Below are positions 1 through 4,936 of a stretch of DNA of 7,805 nt, in pieces. Each line of letters opens with the position of its first letter. Positions within the stretch are counted from its first letter, which is position 1. Under the pieces are notes generated by a model. The model saw only the letters and a program-made list of their open reading frames with translations. It did not search any database and was not told the origin of the DNA. This DNA is from an uncultured Clostridia bacterium. Lineage in GTDB: Bacteria > Bacillota > Clostridia > Christensenellales > UBA1242. The stretch is from contig CAMOCH010000041.1 in assembly GCA_946610655.1 (NCBI GenBank), positions 1 through 7,805 of the forward strand. Direction: 5' to 3'. The position numbers and the translations under genes are program-made.

Positions 1-479
1 TTAATGTTGAAGTTTATGTTGAAGAACAAGAAGAACAATTTTATGTTGACGTAACTGGCGAAGATGCAGCTGTGTTTATTGGTAAACACGGTGATAATCT
101 TGAAGGTTTTGGTTACCTTGTTAATACAATTGCAAACAAAGATGCCGACAACCACAAGAGAATTGTTATTGATAGCGCAGGTTACAGAAAAAAGAGAGAA
201 GAAACATTGAAAGTGCTTGCTATTAGAACTGCAGGAAAAGTTGTTCACACGGGAAGAAGTGTTCGTTTGGAACCAATGAGCGCTGCAGAAAGAAGAATCA
301 TTCACACAGCCTTAGCAGACCATAGCAAAGTTTCAACTATTAGTAATGGAAAAGAACCATACAGATATGTGACTGTATTTCTTAAAGATGTTGATAAACG
401 CAAACAAAAACATGATGAAAGAAAAGCAGAATCATTCACAAACATTGATATAACTGAACCAAGAGATAGTAACGATTAA
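1..479 (+). CDS. jag (khpB): Jag/KhpB RNA-binding protein (KH-II and R3H domains), 5'-truncated by window edge
   Basis: The frame is open to the left edge (first whole codon at base 3), so about 158 C-terminal residues are visible and the true start lies outside. A GTG at 72 falls inside the KH domain and is not a credible start. The KH-II loop G-K-H-G (bases 81-92) is followed by a helix resembling the usual 'L-x-x-x-x-Y-L-V-N' segment of Jag. The R3H motif, R-x3-H, spans bases 291-305, followed by the family-typical stretch ending E-P-Y-R-Y-V-T-V. The C-terminal tail (about 390-476) is highly charged. Family knowledge: KhpB pairs with KhpA, binds many RNAs and affects cell elongation and division in Gram-positive bacteria; the gene usually sits with rpmH-rnpA-yidC near the origin. 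Here leuS follows after 12 bases, implying co-transcription. The N-terminal Jag-N domain cannot be assessed. Confidence 0.93.
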   Translation, partial: NVEVYVEEQEEQFYVDVTGEDAAVFIGKHGDNLEGFGYLVNTIANKDADNHKRIVIDSAGYRKKREETLKVLAIRTAGKVVHTGRSVRLEPMSAAERRIIHTALADHSKVSTISNGKEPYRYVTVFLKDVDKRKQKHDERKAESFTNIDITEPRDSND

Positions 480-480
480 T

Positions 481-486
481 AAGGAG
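481..486 (+). promoter_or_regulatory. Ribosome binding site of leuS
   Basis: AAGGAG lies directly after the jag stop codon and five bases before the leuS ATG at 492. It fixes the leuS start and shows that the 12-base gap contains only a translation signal, with no promoter or leader. Confidence 0.85.
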
Positions 487-491
487 AAACC

Positions 492-2903
492 ATGAAAAGT
501 TATAACTTTAAAGAAGTTGAATCAAAATGGCAAGAAAAATGGGATAAAGATAAACCTTTTAAAGCCATAGATTTTGATGAAAAACCTAAATTTTATGTTC
601 TTTATGAATTTTTTAATGTAAGTGGCAATCTTCACATGGGTCACCTTAAAGGAACAATCCCTGCAGACGCTCTTGCAAGATATAAAAGATTTAATGGCTA
701 TAACGTGCTTTTTCCAATTGGTGGTGATGCTTTTGGTCTTCCTGCAGAAAATGCGGCAATAAAACATCATATTCATCCTAAAGATTTTGTTAGAAAAGGC
801 ATGGATACCATTATTGGTCAATCAAAAAAACTTGGTCTTTCTTTTGATTATGACAGAATTATTTGTACCAGTGACCCAGAATATTATCACTGGACTCAAT
901 GGATATTTTTGCAATTATTTAATCATGGTAAGGCATATAAACAAAAAGGCACAGTAAACTTTTGTCCAAATTGCAAAACTGTTCTTTCAAATGAAGACAG
1001 CCAAAACGGAAAATGTGACCGTTGTGGTGGAGATGTTATTCAAGCAGAACGTAATGTTTGGTTCTTAAAAATGAAAGAATATAGTGAAAAACTTTTGCAA
1101 AATGTTGACCGAATTGAAATGGAAGACAGCATGAAAGAAGCTCAACGCAACTGGATTGGCAAAAGTGAAGGTATTCAACTTAAACTTGATATTGTTGATA
1201 AATCAGGCAAAAAAGTTTCAGACCTTGAAATATTTACAACTTGCATAGAAACAGTTTATGGAATAACTTTTGTTGTTCTTGCTCCAGAAAATAATCTTAT
1301 TGACAAATTGAAAGATAATGTTGAAAACTATCAAGAAATTTTGAACTATAGAAAACAAACAGCTCTAAAAAGTGAACTTGACAGAATCAGCCAAGTTAAA
1401 GACAAAACAGGTGCAAAAGTTGAAGGACTTTTTGCAATCAACCCAATAACAGGAGCAAAAGTTCCAGTTTACATTGCAGACTTTGTTCTTAATAACTATG
1501 GCACTGGTGCTGTTATGGCAGTTCCTTGTCATGACCAAAGAGACTATGAATTTGCAAAAGCATTCAATATTCCTATGATTCAAGTTATAGAAGGCGATGT
1601 TTCTAAAAACGCAGTTGAAAAATTTGAGTATATTCCTAAAAATTATAAAATGATGAATTCTGGTGAATTCACAGGAATGAAAGTTAAAGAAGCAAAACAA
1701 AAAATTGCTGATATGGTTGAAGAAAAAGGTTTTGGTAAAAAACAAGTTAACTACAAAATGCAAGACTGGCCATTCAACCGACAAAGATATTGGGGAGAAC
1801 CTTTTCCTGTTATAATTTGTGACCATTGTGGAATTGTTCCTCTTGATGAAAAGGATTTGCCTTTGGAGCTTCCTACAGTTGACGACTATATGCCAAACGA
1901 AAAAGGAGATTCTCCACTTTCAAAAGCAACAGATTGGCTCAATTGTAAGTGTCCAAAATGTGGTAGAAATGCAAAAAGAGAAAGCGACACAATGCCAAAC
2001 TGGGCAGGTTCAAGCTGGTATTGGCTCAGATACATTGACCCACACAACGATAAGGCTCTTGCAGACCCTGAAAAACTTAAGTACTGGGGCAGTGTGGATG
2101 TATATACTGGTGGAAGAGAGCATGTTACAAGACACATTTTGTATGCATTTTTCTGGCAAAATTTCTTGTATGAAATTGGTGCAGTGCCAACTCGTGACCC
2201 ATTTACTAAAAAGTTTGGTAGTGGTCTTATTTTGGACGACCAAGGTAAAAAGATGAGCAAAAGTTCAACAAATGGTGTTTCACCACTTACTGTTATTGAT
2301 GAGTATGGTGTTGATGCAACTAGACTTCATTTGCACTTTTTGGGTGCATTTGAAGATAATACTCCTTGGACATATAATGGCATCAATGGCATTCAAAGTT
2401 TCCTTGGCAGAGTTTGGAGTCTTCCAGATATTTTAAAAGGTGATGAAGTTAGTGAAAAACATAAGATGATTTTAAACAAAACCATCAAAAAAGTTGGCGA
2501 AGATATTGAAAATTTCTCTCCAAACACAGCAATTGCACAACTTATGACCTTTATTAAAGAAGTACGTGCAGATAAGTACATTACAAAAGAAGAATTGAGA
2601 CAATTTTTAATTGTTCTTAACCCTTATGCACCTCATATCACAAGTGAACTTTATGAATATGTGTTTGGTGGCAACATTTTAAATGAAAGCTGGCCAAAAT
2701 ATGATGAAAAAGCGCTTGTTTCAAGCACTATAGAGATTCCTGTGCAAGTTAATGGCAAACTTAAAGCAACCGTTAAAATTGAAAAAGATAGCACTCAAGA
2801 TGTTGTTGTGAGCAAAGTTAAGGAAGAATTTCCACAACTCGCCGATGGAGAAATAAGAAAAATTATTTATGTTCCAAACAAAATTTTGAATATTATAAAA
2901 TAA
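492..2903 (+). CDS. leuS: Leucyl-tRNA synthetase, with unusual pocket and editing-site residues
   Basis: Cytosolic class I aminoacyl-tRNA synthetase that charges tRNA-Leu with leucine using ATP; 803 residues, normal for bacterial LeuRS. Visible order: catalytic fold with HMGH (48-51) and P-I-G-G-D-A-F-G (75-82); zinc knuckle C158, C161, C175, C178; CP1 editing domain (about 225-420) with the threonine-rich T-T-C-I-E-T (249-254) and H-D-Q-R-D (347-351); R-Q-R-Y-W-G-E (430-436); second zinc knuckle C443, C446, C487, C490; G-G-R-E-H (540-544); KMSKS (587-591); anticodon-binding helices; C-terminal domain from about 745 ending in the family-typical V-P-N-K-I-L-N. There is no long leucine-specific insert before KMSKS. 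By-eye alignment to E. coli LeuRS shows changes where M40, Y43 and W79 are expected (E39, N42, G78) and TTRPDT replaced by TTCIET, while D80 and D345 equivalents (D79, D351) remain. Start ATG has AAGGAG five bases upstream. The gene closes the jag-leuS operon. Family identity is certain; whether the substitutions change specificity is unknown. Confidence 0.97.
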   Translation: MKSYNFKEVESKWQEKWDKDKPFKAIDFDEKPKFYVLYEFFNVSGNLHMGHLKGTIPADALARYKRFNGYNVLFPIGGDAFGLPAENAAIKHHIHPKDFVRKGMDTIIGQSKKLGLSFDYDRIICTSDPEYYHWTQWIFLQLFNHGKAYKQKGTVNFCPNCKTVLSNEDSQNGKCDRCGGDVIQAERNVWFLKMKEYSEKLLQNVDRIEMEDSMKEAQRNWIGKSEGIQLKLDIVDKSGKKVSDLEIFTTCIETVYGITFVVLAPENNLIDKLKDNVENYQEILNYRKQTALKSELDRISQVKDKTGAKVEGLFAINPITGAKVPVYIADFVLNNYGTGAVMAVPCHDQRDYEFAKAFNIPMIQVIEGDVSKNAVEKFEYIPKNYKMMNSGEFTGMKVKEAKQKIADMVEEKGFGKKQVNYKMQDWPFNRQRYWGEPFPVIICDHCGIVPLDEKDLPLELPTVDDYMPNEKGDSPLSKATDWLNCKCPKCGRNAKRESDTMPNWAGSSWYWLRYIDPHNDKALADPEKLKYWGSVDVYTGGREHVTRHILYAFFWQNFLYEIGAVPTRDPFTKKFGSGLILDDQGKKMSKSSTNGVSPLTVIDEYGVDATRLHLHFLGAFEDNTPWTYNGINGIQSFLGRVWSLPDILKGDEVSEKHKMILNKTIKKVGEDIENFSPNTAIAQLMTFIKEVRADKYITKEELRQFLIVLNPYAPHITSELYEYVFGGNILNESWPKYDEKALVSSTIEIPVQVNGKLKATVKIEKDSTQDVVVSKVKEEFPQLADGEIRKIIYVPNKILNIIK

Positions 2904-2904
2904 T

Positions 2905-2932
2905 AAAAATCCACCAATTGGTGGATTTTTTT
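2905..2932 (+). terminator. Rho-independent terminator after leuS
   Basis: A perfect inverted repeat (AAAAATCCACC / GGTGGATTTTT) with an AATT loop begins two bases after the leuS stop and runs into seven T residues (2926-2932). The flanking A-tract makes the hairpin nearly symmetrical, so it could also work on the other strand. It separates the jag-leuS operon from the lipoprotein gene. Confidence 0.92.
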
Positions 2933-2978
2933 GTCTTCAAAACATAAAAATATTTTTATTTCAATATAAGTAATTAAG

Positions 2979-3008
2979 TTGCAGGTGCATATTTTTGTAT
3001 GATAGAAT
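2979..3008 (+). promoter_or_regulatory. Probable sigma-A-type promoter of the lipoprotein gene
   Basis: TTGCAG (2979-2984) and TAGAAT (3003-3008) are separated by 18 bases in the A/T-rich gap between the leuS terminator and the lipoprotein start. TATGAT at 2998-3003 is an alternative -10, but it has no good -35 at 17 bases. The preceding terminator makes an independent promoter here necessary, though the exact boxes are a by-eye guess. Confidence 0.5.
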
Positions 3009-3020
3009 TAAATTATAAAA

Positions 3021-3027
3021 GAGGAGG
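3021..3027 (+). promoter_or_regulatory. Strong ribosome binding site of the lipoprotein gene
   Basis: GAGGAGG, six bases before the ATG at 3034, is the strongest Shine-Dalgarno sequence in the window. It suggests the lipoprotein is well translated when transcribed. Confidence 0.88.
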
Positions 3028-3033
3028 CTGCGT

Positions 3034-3717
3034 ATGAAAAAAAGTTTTTTTAGCTTTTTTGTTGCTGCTATTTGCACTCTCACATGTTGTTTTGGATTGA
3101 CTGCGTGTGGAAGAAAAATGGATAGATATACAGCAGTTGTTCCAACTGATCAATATTATAAAGCAACATTAAATTATACTTGGGGTGTTGATGATAATAA
3201 TTATGAAGAAGACTGGAAGGTTATTCGTAATAATGTTACATTCTGTGGACAAGAAAGAACTGTGATTTATGTTGAATATTCTTATAAAAACATGAAAAAT
3301 CATGATCATGATTATGAAAGAACTCTCTTGTATACTTATAATAACAACCAAGGATATGTTCTCAGATTAAATGGCGATCAATGGGAGTCATATACTGGGT
3401 CGTTTGGAGATACATGGTCTGACATTTACGGATCCTATGCGAAACCGGGCAGTTTTGTTTATGAAATGACGGAAGACATAAATGGAAGAGATTTTCCATC
3501 AAGTAAAAAAGTGGAAACTTCAGAATATTTAGAGTATGATTTTGGTAGTTATGATGAAGTATTTAGAATTTCAAATAATCCATATCATGTATTGCTTTAC
3601 TATAATTTTGAAAGTGGCACCACATTTAATCACAAAGAGGCCACATTGATGCTTGGTACACCAAGTGAAACGATACTATATCTTTCAACTATAACTCCTG
3701 CAATGATTGGAGAATAA
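3034..3717 (+). CDS. Predicted lipoprotein of unknown function
   Basis: 227 residues. The N-terminus is a classic lipoprotein signal peptide: K2-K3, a hydrophobic stretch (about 4-21) and lipobox L22-T23-A24-C25 followed by Gly, so the mature protein should be lipid-anchored at C25 on the outer face of the membrane. The mature part is polar and rich in Tyr, Asp and Asn, with predicted beta-like stretches and no further membrane segment. I recognise no enzyme motif, metal site or known domain. Cysteines occur only in the signal peptide and lipobox, plus one near residue 71. It has its own promoter and RBS and a terminator on each side, so it is a one-gene unit unrelated by operon to leuS or recF. 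Its position between core genes suggests a lineage-specific insertion, but nothing in the flanks looks like a mobile element. A solute-binding or adhesion role cannot be inferred from sequence. Confidence 0.85.
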   Translation: MKKSFFSFFVAAICTLTCCFGLTACGRKMDRYTAVVPTDQYYKATLNYTWGVDDNNYEEDWKVIRNNVTFCGQERTVIYVEYSYKNMKNHDHDYERTLLYTYNNNQGYVLRLNGDQWESYTGSFGDTWSDIYGSYAKPGSFVYEMTEDINGRDFPSSKKVETSEYLEYDFGSYDEVFRISNNPYHVLLYYNFESGTTFNHKEATLMLGTPSETILYLSTITPAMIGE

Positions 3718-3719
3718 CA

Positions 3720-3749
3720 AAAAAGACTTAGCAACTGCTAAGTCTTTTT
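3720..3749. terminator. Bidirectional terminator between the convergent lipoprotein gene and recF
   Basis: Inverted repeat AAAAAGACTTAGCA / TGCTAAGTCTTTTT around a two- to four-base loop (3733-3736). Read rightward it follows the lipoprotein stop by two bases and ends in a T-run. Read leftward it starts within the recF stop codon (3748-3750) and ends in T residues complementary to the A-tract. One hairpin therefore serves both genes. Confidence 0.9.
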
Positions 3750-4827
3750 ATTTTATTGTTCCATTTTTAACCTTAATCACCTTATATTCGGTTGTTGGTT
3801 TAAATTTAAATGTTGTGCCGGTCATGATAACTTGAAAATCTTTAACGCTTTCATAAAGTTTCTTTTGTCTTGATGAGTCAAGTTCGCTAAACACATCATC
3901 CAAAACCAAAATTGGTTTTTCTCCCAAAACATCTTCAAACAGAGAAAGTTCACCAATTTTTATTGCAAGCACAATGCTTCTTTTTTGACCTTGGCTTGCA
4001 TAAATTTTGCTATCTTTTCCGTTTATTTCAATTTTAATATCGTCACGGTGTGGACCAATGGTGGTGTAACCAACCTCCATATCTTTTGCAAGATTGCCTT
4101 CAAGCAAATTTAAAATGTTTTGTTTAATTTCTGCAACAGTTTCGCCGGCAGCTCCAATATATTCAAAATTTAATTTTTCGGCATCTTTGCTTAAATAGTC
4201 CATAGATTTTTGAGCAGGAGCAAGAAGTTTGGTTATAAAGTTTTTACGGGTTTTAATTATTGGTGCAGCAAGGCTTGCAAGTTGCTCGTTCCAAATGTCA
4301 ATTTGGTCTAAAATAACCTTGTGGTCATGTGTGTTTTTTAAGAGTTTATTTCTTTGAAACAAAACTTTTTCGTAGCGCTGTGTTAAGTTGTAATAATTGC
4401 CAGAAAGTTGACTTATTTCGGTGTCCATAAAATCTCTTCTTTCTTGTGGTCCACCAGAAACAATTTCCATTTCGTTAGGCGAGAAGTAGATGGTTACAAG
4501 ATTTCCAAAAAGTTCGGAAAGTTTGTCTATCTCGTTTCCGTTGATAAAAAATTTTTTAGAGTCATCAACAACACATTCAAGTGAAAGTTTACCAAATTTT
4601 TTTTCAAGTTCAATTTTTGTGCTAGCACAAGATTCACCATCACGAATAACTTCTTCAATGTGGTGTGTTCTTGGACTTTTTGATTGACTTAAAATAACCA
4701 AACTCTCAACAAGATTTGTTTTGCCTTGTCCGTTTGTTCCACATATCAAATTAAAGCCATCACAAAAGTCCACGTGGCAAGCATCGTAGTTTCTAAAATT
4801 ATTAAGTTCAACAAATTTAATGTGCAT
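3748..4827 (-). CDS. recF: RecF recombination mediator / gap-repair ATPase
   Basis: Cytosolic SMC/ABC-type ATPase that, with RecO and RecR, helps load RecA at single-strand gaps and stalled forks. With the start at 4827 the protein is 359 residues, normal for RecF, and begins M-H-I-K-F-V-E-L-N-N-F-R-N-Y, the family's standard N-terminus. Walker A is G-T-N-G-Q-G-K-T (30-37), the conserved G-P-H-R-D-D is at 258-263, the ABC signature S-Q-G-Q is at 278-281, and Walker B with the following S-E-L-D runs over 305-317. An ATG at 4863 would add 12 residues not seen in the family and would place the likely -10 box inside the gene, so it is rejected. No Shine-Dalgarno precedes either ATG, in keeping with a leaderless message. 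The gene is divergent from dnaA and convergent with the lipoprotein gene. In many Bacillota it instead lies downstream of dnaN on the same strand. Confidence 0.96.
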   Translation of the reverse strand: MHIKFVELNNFRNYDACHVDFCDGFNLICGTNGQGKTNLVESLVILSQSKSPRTHHIEEVIRDGESCASTKIELEKKFGKLSLECVVDDSKKFFINGNEIDKLSELFGNLVTIYFSPNEMEIVSGGPQERRDFMDTEISQLSGNYYNLTQRYEKVLFQRNKLLKNTHDHKVILDQIDIWNEQLASLAAPIIKTRKNFITKLLAPAQKSMDYLSKDAEKLNFEYIGAAGETVAEIKQNILNLLEGNLAKDMEVGYTTIGPHRDDIKIEINGKDSKIYASQGQKRSIVLAIKIGELSLFEDVLGEKPILVLDDVFSELDSSRQKKLYESVKDFQVIMTGTTFKFKPTTEYKVIKVKNGTIK

Positions 4828-4833
4828 ATATAA

Positions 4834-4862
4834 ATTATATATTTTTTTTGTTAATAAGTCCA
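4834..4862 (-). promoter_or_regulatory. Probable recF promoter giving a leaderless transcript
   Basis: On the minus strand TATAAT (4839-4834) is a perfect -10, with TGGACT (4862-4857, 4 of 6 matches) 17 bases upstream. The -10 ends six bases before the recF ATG, so the expected transcription start is at or next to the A of ATG (4827), leaving no room for a ribosome binding site. Confidence 0.6.
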
Positions 4863-4913
4863 TAAAAATTATTGCTTTTTTTTTAAATTAATATATAATT
4901 ATATTGTTAATAA
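4848..4913 (+). repeat. Two direct copies of TTGTTAATAA, one in each divergent promoter
   Basis: Copies lie at 4848-4857 and 4904-4913, 56 bases apart, same orientation. The first occupies the recF promoter between its -10 and -35 boxes; the second starts five bases after the dnaA -10 and covers the expected dnaA transcription start. Complementary reading is TTATTAACAA, a 7-of-9 match to the DnaA box. Placement suggests an operator, but A/T richness makes chance a real alternative. Confidence 0.45.
4872..4899 (+). promoter_or_regulatory. Probable dnaA promoter
   Basis: A perfect TATAAT (4894-4899) with a weak TTGCTT (4872-4877) 16 bases upstream. Transcription would begin near 4906, giving a leader of about 31 bases before the TTG start at 4937. 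The weak -35 would fit a regulated or modest promoter. Confidence 0.55.
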
Positions 4914-4924
4914 CTTTACATTTT

Positions 4925-4929
4925 AGGAG
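4925..4929 (+). promoter_or_regulatory. Ribosome binding site that sets the dnaA start
   Basis: AGGAG seven bases before TTG 4937. It decides the start: the upstream in-frame TTG at 4904 has no Shine-Dalgarno and lies at the predicted transcription start, so the 11 extra residues it would add are unlikely. Confidence 0.8.
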
Positions 4930-4936
4930 TGGGCAA

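Larger units (their letters stand above)
4828..4936. other. A/T-rich recF-dnaA divergent control region, possible origin element
   Basis: These 109 bases separate the recF and dnaA start codons and are almost entirely A and T, including runs of eight or more T residues. They hold the two divergent promoters and two copies of TTGTTAATAA. I see no exact TTATCCACA DnaA box. The closest forms are TGTGCATAT (4821-4829, overlapping the recF start) and the two TGTTAATAA cores (4849-4857 and 4905-4913), each 7 of 9 to the reverse complement TGTGGATAA. It is the only sizeable gap next to dnaA, since dnaA and dnaN are 11 bases apart, so if oriC abuts dnaA it should be here. Origin function is inference only. 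Confidence 0.4.

Noticed and set aside
480..491. Possible T-box or attenuator in front of leuS
   Set aside because: The gap is only 12 bases and is filled by the ribosome binding site.
1819..2256. Open frame inside leuS in another frame, and several long antisense open frames in leuS, recF, dnaA and dnaN
   Set aside because: They overlap clear conserved genes, show low-complexity Phe/Cys/Asn/Ser-rich translations typical of the reverse reading of A/T-rich coding DNA, and lack their own signals. They do not indicate a frameshift because the leuS frame is intact.
2998..3003. TATGAT as the -10 of the lipoprotein promoter
   Set aside because: No acceptable -35 lies 16-18 bases upstream, whereas TAGAAT at 3003-3008 pairs with TTGCAG at 18 bases. 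It remains a weak alternative.
3244..3252. TGTGGACAA in the lipoprotein gene and TTTTCCACA at 5652-5660 in dnaA as DnaA boxes
   Set aside because: Each is 8 of 9 to the box, but isolated, inside coding sequence and not clustered, so chance matches are likely.
4861..4863. Upstream ATG as the recF start, giving 371 residues
   Set aside because: It adds 12 residues (M-D-L-L-T-K-K...) absent from the RecF family, has no ribosome binding site, and would place the perfect -10 box inside the coding sequence.
4904..4906. TTG at 4904 as the dnaA start
   Set aside because: It has no Shine-Dalgarno and coincides with the expected transcription start; TTG 4937 has AGGAG at proper spacing.
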